Of a stretch of 64,000 nt of DNA, positions 23,355 to 31,878 are shown piece by piece. The DNA comes from Castellaniella denitrificans (lineage in GTDB: Bacteria; Pseudomonadota; Gammaproteobacteria; Burkholderiales; Burkholderiaceae_B), in the NCBI RefSeq assembly GCF_027214045.1, contig NZ_JAPWHE010000007.1, forward strand, positions 62,001 through 126,000. Direction: 5' to 3'. Numbering within the stretch: position 1 is the first letter of the stretch; every line of letters begins with the position of its first letter. Position numbers and translations under genes: made by a program. A model generated the notes under the pieces. That model was not told the DNA's origin. It did no database searches and saw only the letters and a list, made by a program, of their open reading frames with translations.

Positions 23355-24100
23355 GCCCCGTCCTGCAGACCCACGGCCTGGTGCGCCGCTTCGGCGGTTT
23401 CGTGGCCACCGACCATGTCGACCTGTCGATCGCGCCCGGCGCGCGACATGCCCTGATCGGACCCAATGGCGCCGGCAAGACCACCCTGATCAACCTGCTG
23501 ACCGGCTACCTGGAGCCCAGCGAAGGCCGGGTCGAACTGATGGGGCGCGACGTCACGCGTATGCCGCAGTACGAGCGCGCCCGCCTGGGGCTGGTGCGCA
23601 CCTTCCAGATCAACCAGTTGTTCATGGACATGACGGTGCTCGAATCCGTCGCGCTGGCCGTCAGCGAGCGCAGCGGGCTGGGCACGCGCTGGTGGCGTCC
23701 GCTGTCCGCACGGGGTGAGGTCATCGATGAAGCCGCCGCCATCCTGGAGCGTCTGAAGCTGTTGTCCGACGCGCATGCGACCACGCGCAACCTCGCCTAT
23801 GGCCGCCAGCGCCTGATCGAGATCGCCTTGGCCCTGGCGCTGCGGCCCAAGGTCCTGCTGCTCGACGAGCCCGCGGCGGGCGTGCCGACCGGTGAGAGCC
23901 AGGAACTGTTCGAGACCATCGCCCAGTTGCCGCGCGACGTCACCATCCTGCTGATCGAACACGACATGAACCTGGTTTTCCGCTTTGCCGAACGCATTTC
24001 CGTCCTGGTGTCGGGCGCGCTGCTGCTCGAGGATGCCCCCGAGGTGATCGCGCATCACCCGCGCGTCAAGGAAGTCTACCTGGGAGAAGCCCATGTCTGA
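23351..24100 (+). CDS. ABC transporter ATPase, LivG type
   Basis: This 249-residue ATPase has Walker A (GPNGAGKTT), a Q-loop region (VRTFQINQLF), Walker B (LLLDEPAAG) and the H-loop (LIEHDMNLVF). The usual LSGGQ signature is altered: at its position the sequence reads NLAYGRQRLIEIA, as in many LivG proteins. ATG 23351 overlaps the LivM stop. It partners with the unusual LivF-hemerythrin protein encoded next, with an 8-bp overlap. Confidence 0.92.
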   Translation: MSPVLQTHGLVRRFGGFVATDHVDLSIAPGARHALIGPNGAGKTTLINLLTGYLEPSEGRVELMGRDVTRMPQYERARLGLVRTFQINQLFMDMTVLESVALAVSERSGLGTRWWRPLSARGEVIDEAAAILERLKLLSDAHATTRNLAYGRQRLIEIALALALRPKVLLLDEPAAGVPTGESQELFETIAQLPRDVTILLIEHDMNLVFRFAERISVLVSGALLLEDAPEVIAHHPRVKEVYLGEAHV

Positions 24101-25412
24101 GCTCTTGCGCCTGGAAAACGTCTGGGCGGGCTACGGCGACGCCGTGGTCCTGGAGGACCTGTCCCTGTCGCTGGCGGCCGGCGAGAGTCTGGCGCTGCTG
24201 GGGCGCAACGGCATGGGCAAGACGACGCTGCTGGCCACCCTGATGGGCGCCACCCGGTTGCGTCGCGGCCGCATTGTCTTCCAGGGCGAGGACATCGCCC
24301 ACGTGCCCAGCCATCGTCGCGCCCGGGCCGGCCTGGGCTGGGTGCCGCAGGAACGCGATATTTTCCGTTCCCTGACCGTCGAGGAAAACCTGACCGTGGT
24401 CGCCCGTCCGGGCGAGTGGACCCTGGAGCGGGTCTACGCCATGTTTCCCCGATTGCGAGAACGCCGCGCGAACCTGGGCAGCCAGTTGTCGGGCGGCGAG
24501 CAACAGATGCTGGCCATGGGCCGGGCGCTGATGCTCAACCCCAAGGTCCTGCTGCTGGACGAGCCTCTCGAAGGCCTGGCGCCCCTGATCGCCCAGGAAC
24601 TGCTGCACATCATCGACCGCATGGTCTCGGAAGGCCGCATGACCGTCATCCTGGTCGAGCAGCACGCCCGCCAGATCCTGCCGATCACGCGCCGGGCCCT
24701 GGTGCTGGAGCGCGGCCGGGTGGTCTATTCGGGAGACAGCGCGGAACTGCTGCGCGATGGCGCGGCGCTGGATCGCTGGCTGGGCGCGGGCTCCACGGAA
24801 GCGGATGCCGCGCCACGCAAGGCCCCGGCCGAGCGCATTCCCGCCATCGAGGCGATTCATGACGAGCACCGGGCCCTCGCGGCCATCCTGAACGGCCTGT
24901 CGCACATCGTGCAGGACATCGAGGACGGCAAGCTCGAGCCGGACTATACCCTGTTGGCCAGCATGATCGAATACATCGCCGAGATGCCCGACAAGCTGCA
25001 CCATCCCAAGGAAGACCGGATTTTCGCCCTGCTGCGGACCAAGACGCGGGACGAGGACGAGTACCTGGACCGGCTCGAGGCCGAGCACCGGGACACGGTC
25101 CACGCCACGGGGCGCCTGGATCGCGCCCTGGTCAGCTATGTACAGGGCGGGGCGGCGAACTTCCCGGGTTTCCGGGACGCCGTGCGCGCCTATATCGCCG
25201 ACGAATGGGTGCACCTGAACACCGAGGAGCGCCATATCCTGCCGGCGGCCCGAAGACTGTTCGACGCGGACGAATGGGATGCGATCAACGCCGACTTCGT
25301 GCGCAATGGAGATCCCTGGTCCGGTCCGGGCAATCGCTATGCGGATCTGTTCCGGCGCATCACCAGTCTGGCGCCGGCGCCCATCGGCGTGGGCGGCCAG
25401 CCGCCGCGTTGA
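24093..25412 (+). CDS. LivF-type ABC ATPase fused to a C-terminal hemerythrin-like domain
   Basis: This protein has 439 residues, against about 235 for ordinary LivF. Residues 1-232 form a complete ATPase with Walker A GRNGMGKT (37-44), signature LSGGE (132-136), Walker B LLLDEP (153-158) and VEQH at the H-loop. After a short linker (about 233-250), residues 251-400 look like a hemerythrin/HHE di-iron domain: HDEH (256-259), LHHPKE (302-307), EHRDTVH (331-337) and HLNTEERH (374-381). No stop or frameshift separates the parts. The domain may bind iron and O2 or NO and couple uptake of aromatic acids to O2 availability; that function is inferred. Confidence 0.9.
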   Translation: MSELLRLENVWAGYGDAVVLEDLSLSLAAGESLALLGRNGMGKTTLLATLMGATRLRRGRIVFQGEDIAHVPSHRRARAGLGWVPQERDIFRSLTVEENLTVVARPGEWTLERVYAMFPRLRERRANLGSQLSGGEQQMLAMGRALMLNPKVLLLDEPLEGLAPLIAQELLHIIDRMVSEGRMTVILVEQHARQILPITRRALVLERGRVVYSGDSAELLRDGAALDRWLGAGSTEADAAPRKAPAERIPAIEAIHDEHRALAAILNGLSHIVQDIEDGKLEPDYTLLASMIEYIAEMPDKLHHPKEDRIFALLRTKTRDEDEYLDRLEAEHRDTVHATGRLDRALVSYVQGGAANFPGFRDAVRAYIADEWVHLNTEERHILPAARRLFDADEWDAINADFVRNGDPWSGPGNRYADLFRRITSLAPAPIGVGGQPPR

Positions 25413-25418
25413 GCGGGG

Positions 25419-25441
25419 CGGATCGGGCTGCGCCCGATCCG
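25419..25441. terminator. Strong hairpin ending the protocatechuate/transport operon
   Basis: CGGATCGGG and CCCGATCCG pair perfectly over 9 bp around the loop CTGCG, 6 bp after the LivF-hemerythrin stop and 23 bp before the convergent benE end. It probably serves both strands. No T tract is present, which is common in GC-rich betaproteobacteria. Confidence 0.55.
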
Positions 25442-25464
25442 AAAGGACTGTCCTGCGTCCAGGC

Positions 25465-26652
25465 TCATTTCCGGCGGTGCAGGGTCAGATGGCAGAGGCC
25501 GCCCAGCACCAGCCCCCAGAAGGCGCTGCCGATGCCCAGCAGGCTCATCCCCGAGGCCGTCGCCAGGAACGTCACCAGCGCCGCGTCACGGTGTTCGGGC
25601 GCCTGCAGCGCGTCGTGGATGCTGCCGCCCAAGGTGCCCAGCAGGGCCAGTCCCGCGATGGCGGCGACCAGCTCGTGCGGGAAGGCGGCGAACAGTGCCA
25701 CGACCGTGGCGCCGAAGAGGCCCGTGAACAGGTAGAAGATGCCCGCCCAGACCGAGGCCTTGTAGCGTTGGGTCGCGTCCGGATCGGCGTCGGGGCTCAT
25801 GCAGATGGCGGCCGTGATGGCGGCCAGGTTGAAGGCGAAGCCGCCGAAAGGCGCGAGCAGCATGCCCGTCGCCCCCGTCCAGGAGATGAGCGGCGAGGCG
25901 GGTACGTGCGTATAACCGTTGGCGCGCAGCACGGCCAGGCCGGGGACGTTCTGAGAGGTCATGGTGACGATGAACAGCGGCAGCGCCACGCCCACGAAGG
26001 CGGGGAATGAAAATTCGGGCGGCATCCAGACCGGCCGGGCGGGCGTCCAGTCGAGCCCGGACAGGGACAGTCCGCCCTGCAGGGCGGCGCAGACGATCCC
26101 GGCGGCCAGGGCCAGGGGGACGGCGTAGCGTGGCAGGGCGCGCCGGGCCAGCAGAAAAGCGGCCAGCATCACGCACACCAGCAGGGGACGGCCCTGCATG
26201 GAGACGAACAGATCCATGCCGAAGCGCAGCAGGATCCCCGCGAGCATCGCCGAGGCCAGGTGCCGGGGCACCCAGTCCATGATCTTCTGGAACCAGCCCG
26301 TGAGGCCGCACAGCGTGATCAGGGCCGAGCAGGCGAGGAAGGCGCCGATCGATTGCGCCAGGCCGATGTCGCCCAGGCTGGTCGCCAGCAAGGCGGCCCC
26401 GGGGGTGGACCAGGCCGTCAGTACGGGGGCACGCCAGGCCAGCGCCAGGCCGATGCACGTGACACCCATGCCGATGCCCAGTGCCCACATCCAGGAGGCC
26501 AGCTGGGCGCCGTGCGCGCCGGCGGCGCCGGCCGCCTGGAACACGATGGCGACGGAGCTGGTGTAGCCGACCAGGACGGCAATGAAGCCGGCCGAGATGT
26601 GCGAGATCCGTAGCCAGCCAGCGATCCCTCCGGCTGTCGTGTCCGCGTTCAT
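25465..26652 (-). CDS. benE: Benzoate/H+ symporter family transporter (BenE)
   Basis: This 395-residue membrane protein has about twelve hydrophobic segments and matches the BenE family: SAGFIAVLVGYTSSVAIVF at the start, AWSTPGAALLATS, VTMTSQNVPGLAVLRANGY and APFGGFAFNLAAITAAICM. It would import benzoate or a related aromatic acid with protons. No benzoate dioxygenase genes are in the window, so the physiological substrate may be another aromatic acid. ATG 26652 has AAGGAAA upstream; the frame remains open further upstream through repeat DNA, but that stretch is not protein-like. Confidence 0.88.
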   Translation of the reverse strand: MNADTTAGGIAGWLRISHISAGFIAVLVGYTSSVAIVFQAAGAAGAHGAQLASWMWALGIGMGVTCIGLALAWRAPVLTAWSTPGAALLATSLGDIGLAQSIGAFLACSALITLCGLTGWFQKIMDWVPRHLASAMLAGILLRFGMDLFVSMQGRPLLVCVMLAAFLLARRALPRYAVPLALAAGIVCAALQGGLSLSGLDWTPARPVWMPPEFSFPAFVGVALPLFIVTMTSQNVPGLAVLRANGYTHVPASPLISWTGATGMLLAPFGGFAFNLAAITAAICMSPDADPDATQRYKASVWAGIFYLFTGLFGATVVALFAAFPHELVAAIAGLALLGTLGGSIHDALQAPEHRDAALVTFLATASGMSLLGIGSAFWGLVLGGLCHLTLHRRK

Positions 26653-26675
26653 GCGTTTCCTTGTATGTGGGTGCG

Positions 26676-26955
26676 GCAAGCAGGCGCAAGCCTGCACGGC
26701 GGGGTTTTTTTTGCCGCAGGGCCGCTCCAAGGCAAAAAACGCCCCCTTGGGGGATGAGCCTGGACATGGGGCAGTCCCTGCGGACTGCGCCATGCCAGAC
26801 GAATCCAAGCGGCATGCAGGCCGCGAGGTGGACAGCAAGCAGGCGCAAGCCTGCGCGGCGTGGGGGCCTCTTTTTGCCGCAGGGCCGCCCCAAGGCAAAA
26901 AGCGCCCCCTTGGGGGGCAGCAAGCAGGCGCAAGCCTGCGCGGCGTGGGGGCCTT
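26676..26955. repeat. Patch of dispersed GC-rich repeat elements
   Basis: No gene is seen between benE and the HDOD gene. The unit GCAAGCAGGCGCAAGCCTGC, itself a hairpin, occurs at 26676-26695, 26835-26854 and 26920-26939. The first two are followed by TTTTTGCC...GGCAAAAA and CCCCCTTGGGGG stems; the third is truncated at the HDOD stop. Between copies 1 and 2 lies a different 81-bp element (26752-26832) with the stem GCAGTCC-CTGC-GGACTGC. That element recurs inverted at 52461-52541. The layout resembles REP/BIME-type dispersed palindromes. Confidence 0.75.
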
Positions 26956-28236
26956 TTACGGCGCAGCCTGGGTGATGCTGTGGGCCCAGGTGAAGGCCTG
27001 CTGGACCAGCGGGTCGAGCTGCTCGGCGGTGACCCCCAGCTCCCGCAGCAGGGGCGCGGGGTCTTCTTCCGCGTCGCGGTCCGAGGGGAAGATCAGGGTG
27101 GCCAGGCGCAGGTCCGGACCCAACGCGCCTTCGCGCCGCAGCAATGCCTCGCGCACCGGGACGTCGACGCGGACCTGCGACAGCAGATCCTGCATGGTGC
27201 CCTGGAATAATTGGTCCATGATGGACAGGATGCCGGTGGTGAAGGCGGCCTCCGCGCGCACGGTCTGCTCGGGGTGGACCAGGGTGGACAGGGCTTCCAT
27301 CAGGTGCGCCCGCGCGCTGGCCTGCAGCAGGATGGGCGACAGGTAGCCTGCCGGTCTGCCGGCTTCGGTGTACATCAGCACCTGGATCCAGCGCTGCAGT
27401 TGTCGGCGGCCCAGCAGCATGATGGCCTGACTCAGGGATTCGACCTCCTGGCTCAGGCCGAAGGCCGGGGTGTTGACCATGTCCAGCAGCGTCTTGACCA
27501 GTTCGGGGTCCTGCTGCAGGCAGGCCTGGATTTCCGGCGCCTCGCCTTCGCCCATGATCAGCGTGACCAGGCGCAGCAGGGTCTTCTGGCGTGGCGTGAG
27601 GGCCGTCGTCGGCGTCAGGTCCATGGGCCAGTGACCCTGGAACAGGGTGAAGCCCAGCAGCATGAAATTGTCGTGCGTCGCCTTGTCGGGCGTGTCCACG
27701 GCCATCAACTGGCGGCCGGCCTGCTTGTGCTGGAAGCTCTGGCGGAAGATATCCGCCTTGGTGCTCAGTTTGGGGTCGAAGCGCACGACCTTGCAGAACG
27801 GCAGGATCGCCTCGCGGCCGGGCTGGGCCGCGAGATCGCCGCGGATGGAAAATTTCGTGCCGCCGTGGGCCAGGCTTTGCAGCGTCTGGATCAGTTCGGG
27901 CGTGATCTCGAGCGGGTCGGGGAATTCGAGAAAGGTCCGGTGGCGCGGCAGCATGTGCGCGAAGGTGTTTTGCAGCAGGCCCGGCGTGCCGTCGATCCAG
28001 TGCGGGGCGTAGGCGAAGAAAGCGCTGGCGCCGTGCGCGCGCGCGGTCTCGATCAGGGCGGCTCCGGTGTCCATGTCGGGCTCCTGCGGCTCGGCCCACA
28101 GGACACGCAGCCGGTAGCCGGCCAGGCCACGGTTCTGATCCAGGATCGGTTCGCGCCGGATCAGGCAGGGGGGTGGGGGGGCGGATGCGTCGGCCGCGGC
28201 TTCCGTGGACGAAGCGGTCGTCAGGTCGGGTTCCAT
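26956..28236 (-). CDS. Degenerate EAL plus HDOD domain signalling protein
   Basis: This 426-residue protein has an N-terminal EAL-related domain (LIRREPILDQNRGLAGYRLRVLW) in which the catalytic EAL glutamate motif is absent, so cyclic-di-GMP hydrolysis is unlikely. The C-terminal half is an HDOD domain (LLRLVTLIMGEGEAPEIQAC ... LLDMVNTPAFGLSQEVESLSQAIMLLGRRQLQRWIQVLMYT). This architecture is known as the YuxH type; such proteins act as signalling adaptors, sometimes in motility or stress control. ATG 28236 follows AAAGGAG. The neighbouring genes do not reveal a pathway. Confidence 0.85.
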   Translation of the reverse strand: MEPDLTTASSTEAAADASAPPPPCLIRREPILDQNRGLAGYRLRVLWAEPQEPDMDTGAALIETARAHGASAFFAYAPHWIDGTPGLLQNTFAHMLPRHRTFLEFPDPLEITPELIQTLQSLAHGGTKFSIRGDLAAQPGREAILPFCKVVRFDPKLSTKADIFRQSFQHKQAGRQLMAVDTPDKATHDNFMLLGFTLFQGHWPMDLTPTTALTPRQKTLLRLVTLIMGEGEAPEIQACLQQDPELVKTLLDMVNTPAFGLSQEVESLSQAIMLLGRRQLQRWIQVLMYTEAGRPAGYLSPILLQASARAHLMEALSTLVHPEQTVRAEAAFTTGILSIMDQLFQGTMQDLLSQVRVDVPVREALLRREGALGPDLRLATLIFPSDRDAEEDPAPLLRELGVTAEQLDPLVQQAFTWAHSITQAAP

Positions 28237-28499
28237 CGAATCTCCTTTTCTGCGGCTGCGGCGCTTCCCGCGAGATTGGATCGCGCGCAGGGACGGTCTT
28301 GTCTTTTGTATTGTTGAAACGGGAATCTTGAACTGTACGGGAGCCGTCTGGCCGATAGCGGTTCGGGTACCGTCAAGGATTGTACTGTGCCCGCCGTCCC
28401 AGGTCAGCATCGCATCGTGGCTTTATCGACACGGCGCATGGTGACGGCCCTGGACCGGTGCTGGACTACAATCGGCGCATCGTTCCGTTGGAGAAAACC

Positions 28500-29630
28500 A
28501 TGCCTGGATTGCTGCCCAATGTCGACCCCGAGGGGTTGCTGGAATATTCGGTGGTTTACACCGACCGCGCCCTGAACCACATGTCCGCGTCATTCCAGCA
28601 GGTGATGCGCGACATCTCGCGCACCCTCAAGTCCGTTTACGGGGCGCAGGCCGCCATCGTGGTGCCGGGCAGCGGCACCTTCGGCATGGAGGCTGTCGCG
28701 CGCCAGTTCGCCACCGGCCGGCGCTGCCTGGTGATCCGCAACGGCTGGTTCAGCTATCGCTGGAGCCAGATCTTCGAGGCCGGCCGCATTCCGTCCGAGG
28801 AACGCGTGCTCAAGGCCCGTCCGGTCGAGGCAGGGGACCAGCCTTTCTTTGCGCCGCCGCCCGTGGACGAGGTCGTCGCCGCGATCCGCGAATTCAAACC
28901 CGAAGTCGTCTTCGCCGCGCACGTCGAAACGGCCTCCGGCATCATGCTGCCCGACGACTACATCCGCCAGGTCGCGGATGCCGCACACGAAGCGGGCGGC
29001 CTGTTCGTCCTGGACTGCATCGCTTCGGGCACGATGTGGGTAAACATGCGTGACGTACACGCGGACGTGCTGATTTCGGCGCCGCAAAAAGGCTGGACCT
29101 CGTCGGCCTGCTGCGGCCTGGTGATGCTCGGCGAGGCCGCCCGCAAACAGATCGAAACCACGCAGAGCACCAGCTTCGCCTGCGATCTGCGCAAGTGGCT
29201 GGGCATCATGGAAGCCTACGAAAAGGGCGGTCATGCCTACCATGCCACCTTGCCCACGGACTCCTTGACCGTATTGCGCGATGTGATGGCGGAAACCGAG
29301 GCCTACGGCACCGACCGGGTCAAGGCCGAACAACGCCAGCTGGGCGGGGCCGTGCGCGCGCTGCTGCGCGAACGCGGCTTCAAGAGCGTCGCCGCGCCGG
29401 GTTTCGAGGCCCCGGGCGTGGTGGTCAGCTACACCACCGACGACGGCATCCACACGACGCGCAAGTTCGCCGAGGCCGGGCTGCAGGCCGCCGCCGGCGT
29501 GCCGCTGGCCTGCGACGAGCCCGCGGGCTTCAAGACTTTCCGCCTCGGGCTGTTCGGCCTGGACAAGCTGCACAATGTCCAGCGCACCGTGGACACCCTG
29601 GCCGCGGCGCTGGACCGGATACGGATCTAG
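28500..29630 (+). CDS. Class V aminotransferase (alanine-glyoxylate/serine-glyoxylate type)
   Basis: This 376-residue fold-type I PLP enzyme has an N-terminal active-site glycine-rich segment VPGSGTFGMEAVARQF, the PLP-binding Asp region FVLDCIASGTMW and the Schiff-base lysine in SAPQKGWTSS. It resembles alanine-glyoxylate and serine-glyoxylate aminotransferases. ATG 28500 is preceded by GGAG. The 263-bp gap upstream, divergent from the HDOD gene, must hold both promoters; no clear consensus was identified there. Substrate specificity cannot be read from context. Confidence 0.82.
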   Translation: MPGLLPNVDPEGLLEYSVVYTDRALNHMSASFQQVMRDISRTLKSVYGAQAAIVVPGSGTFGMEAVARQFATGRRCLVIRNGWFSYRWSQIFEAGRIPSEERVLKARPVEAGDQPFFAPPPVDEVVAAIREFKPEVVFAAHVETASGIMLPDDYIRQVADAAHEAGGLFVLDCIASGTMWVNMRDVHADVLISAPQKGWTSSACCGLVMLGEAARKQIETTQSTSFACDLRKWLGIMEAYEKGGHAYHATLPTDSLTVLRDVMAETEAYGTDRVKAEQRQLGGAVRALLRERGFKSVAAPGFEAPGVVVSYTTDDGIHTTRKFAEAGLQAAAGVPLACDEPAGFKTFRLGLFGLDKLHNVQRTVDTLAAALDRIRI

Positions 29631-29634
29631 GGCT

Positions 29635-30321
29635 TCAGGCGCCGGCGCCGTCCAGCCCCATTTGCCAGAAGTCGACCTCCAGGCGGACGGCGTCGCGGAA
29701 CGTGGCCGCCAGGCCGTCCAGGCGTCCGGCGGTCTGGCCGCTCAGGCGGGCGTCCAGCCAGTCGCGCTCGGCCTGAGCCGCCGCCTGGAATTCCTCGCTG
29801 GCGTACATCGCGATCCAGGCTTCGTAAGGGTTGGCCGGCCCCCGCACGGTGAATGCCTGGGTTTCGATCCAGCGGGCGATGTCCGCGTAGCCGACCAGGC
29901 AGGGGGCCAATGCCACGTGCAGGTCCAGCAGATCGCCGCGGTGGCCGGCGTCCAGGACATAGCGAGTGTAGGCCATGGTTTCGCGCGCTTCGGGCAGCGC
30001 TTCCAGTTCGGCCTCGTCGATGCCCCAGCGGGCGCAGTAGTCCACGTGCAGGCCCATCTCCAGGTCCACGATGGCCTTCAGACTGTCCAGTCCCTGGCGC
30101 AGCTCGGCGATCGTGCGGCTCTTGTAGACCGCCAGTCCCCAGGCGCGGGCGAAGTGCACCAGGAACAGATAGTCCTGTCGCAGATAGCGGCGAAAGGCCT
30201 CGGCCGGCAGGGTGCCGGCCGCCAGTCCACGCACGAATGCGTGCTGGCGATAGGCCTCCCATTCGGGGGCGCAGCGGCTCAGCAGCGTGGCGAAGGGCGT
30301 CGGATCGGTTGAAGTCGTCAT
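29635..30321 (-). CDS. tenA: TenA-family thiaminase II / aminopyrimidine aminohydrolase
   Basis: This 228-residue all-helical TenA/PqqC-like protein has the expected active-site residues: Asp in RQDYLFLVHFARAW, Cys in ALAPCLVGYADI and the late Glu in RLEVDFWQMGL. TenA hydrolyses 4-amino-5-aminomethyl-2-methylpyrimidine to HMP, salvaging broken thiamin. No other thiamin gene is nearby. ATG 30321 is preferred over ATG 30333 because GGAG lies 6 nt before it. It is convergent with the aminotransferase, with a gap of 4 bp. Confidence 0.88.
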   Translation of the reverse strand: MTTSTDPTPFATLLSRCAPEWEAYRQHAFVRGLAAGTLPAEAFRRYLRQDYLFLVHFARAWGLAVYKSRTIAELRQGLDSLKAIVDLEMGLHVDYCARWGIDEAELEALPEARETMAYTRYVLDAGHRGDLLDLHVALAPCLVGYADIARWIETQAFTVRGPANPYEAWIAMYASEEFQAAAQAERDWLDARLSGQTAGRLDGLAATFRDAVRLEVDFWQMGLDGAGA

Positions 30322-30447
30322 GCGGGTCTCCATGGGCGTGCGGACCCGAGTGTAGCCCGTGGGAGGCATGTCGCCGTCCGGAGCCGGCCTACGGTACGAT
30401 AGTGCGGACGGCGGGGACCGCCTTCCCGCTTGCGGACAAGACCCTCC

Positions 30448-31875
30448 ATGCGATCCAGCATCACCCTCAAGCTGTTCCTGGCCATCCTGGCGACCTGCAT
30501 CGTCGTGGCGCTCGCCATGGGCATGGCCGTGCGCTACAGCTTCGACAGCGGGTTCGACGATTACATCCGGGAACGCGAGAATCAGCGGCTGGACAGCCTG
30601 GCGCTGACGTTGGCGGCCGACTACGTTGAAACCGGTGGCTGGGGTTTCCTGGCCGGGCGTGGCGATCGCTGGGAACGCAGCCTGCGCCTGTCGCGCTACG
30701 CGCGGCCGGGCGACCGCGATCGCCGCGGGGCGCCGCCGGGTCCGCCGCCCCGCGTCACGCTGGTGGACGCCGAGGGCGGCTGGCTCGCAGGGCCGCGCGT
30801 GCGCCCCGGCGCGGAGCGGATCCGTCATCCCGTCACCGTGGACGGCCGGTCCGTGGGCTGGCTGCTCAGTCCCCCGCCCAGACTCATGGCCGTCAACGAC
30901 GAGATCGACCAACGCTTCCAGTCCCGGCAACTGCGGGCGACCTGGGTGATCGTCGGGCTGTCCGTCCTGCTGGCGGCCCTGGTCAGCCTGCTGCTGGCGC
31001 GCCTGCTGCTGGTGCCGGTGCGGCGTCTCGCCCAGGCCACCCGCCGCCTGGCCGACGGCGATTTCGACATCCGGGTGCGTGTCGGTGCGCCCGACGAACT
31101 CGGGCGCCTGGCCCGCGACTTCAACCGCCTGGCGCACAGTCTGGCGCGCAACGCCCGCCTGCGGCGGGAACTGATGGCGGACATGTCCCACGAACTGCGG
31201 ACGCCGCTGGCCATATTGCGTGGCGAGATCGAAGCCTTGCAAGACGGTCTGCGCGCGCCCGACGAGGCCGCGCTGGCCTCGCTGGCTCACGAGATCGGGC
31301 GGCTGCACCGGCTGGTGGACGACCTGCGCGAACTGTCGCTGGCCGATGCGGGCGCCCTGGATTACCGCATGCGGCCGCTGGACCTGTCGGCACTCGTCGA
31401 GCGGGCGCTTGACGCGGTGCAGGACCGGTATGCCCGAGCCGGCCTGGCGCTGGAGCGGGACATCGAGCCCGGCCTGCGATTGTCCGGCGACGAACGCCGC
31501 CTGGAACAACTGCTGGCGAACCTGCTGGAAAACAGCCTGCGCTATACAGACAGTCCCGGACGCGTACGCCTGCGGGCGGGCCGGCGCGATGGGCGCATCG
31601 TGCTGGAGGTCGCCGATACTGCGCCTTCGGTGGCCCCCGACCAATTGCCCCGCTTGTTCGACCGCCTGTACCGGGTGGAGTTCTCGCGCAGCCGGCTCCA
31701 TGGCGGATCGGGCCTGGGCCTGGCGATCTGCCGCTCCATCGTCCAGGCCCACGGCGGCGAAATCTCGGCGATGCCGTCCGACCTGGGCGGACTGGCGATC
31801 CGCGTCGAATGGCCTCTGGCGGATGATCGTGGGGCGGACGCGGCGGACGGTTTTACCGCGATGGACGAGGAGTGA
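30448..31875 (+). CDS. Sensor histidine kinase, BaeS-like
   Basis: This 475-residue membrane kinase has an N-terminal transmembrane helix (LKLFLAILATCIVVALAMGMAV), an Arg/Pro-rich periplasmic domain of about 120 residues and a second helix (WVIVGLSVLLAALVSLLLARLLL). A HAMP domain, the phospho-acceptor His in DMSHELRTPLA and an ATPase domain (LLENSLRYTD; GSGLGLAIC) follow. The G1 box reads DTAPSV, like the DSAPGV of E. coli BaeS rather than the usual DxGxG. With the regulator encoded 3 bp later and a Spy-like protein beyond it, the system likely responds to envelope stress. Confidence 0.87.
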   Translation: MRSSITLKLFLAILATCIVVALAMGMAVRYSFDSGFDDYIRERENQRLDSLALTLAADYVETGGWGFLAGRGDRWERSLRLSRYARPGDRDRRGAPPGPPPRVTLVDAEGGWLAGPRVRPGAERIRHPVTVDGRSVGWLLSPPPRLMAVNDEIDQRFQSRQLRATWVIVGLSVLLAALVSLLLARLLLVPVRRLAQATRRLADGDFDIRVRVGAPDELGRLARDFNRLAHSLARNARLRRELMADMSHELRTPLAILRGEIEALQDGLRAPDEAALASLAHEIGRLHRLVDDLRELSLADAGALDYRMRPLDLSALVERALDAVQDRYARAGLALERDIEPGLRLSGDERRLEQLLANLLENSLRYTDSPGRVRLRAGRRDGRIVLEVADTAPSVAPDQLPRLFDRLYRVEFSRSRLHGGSGLGLAICRSIVQAHGGEISAMPSDLGGLAIRVEWPLADDRGADAADGFTAMDEE

Positions 31876-31878
31876 GGC

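Noticed and set aside
26653-26900. Open frames through the repeat patch, including an in-frame N-terminal extension of BenE.
   Set aside because: The translations simply reflect repeated DNA; BenE has a good ribosome-binding site and start at 26652.
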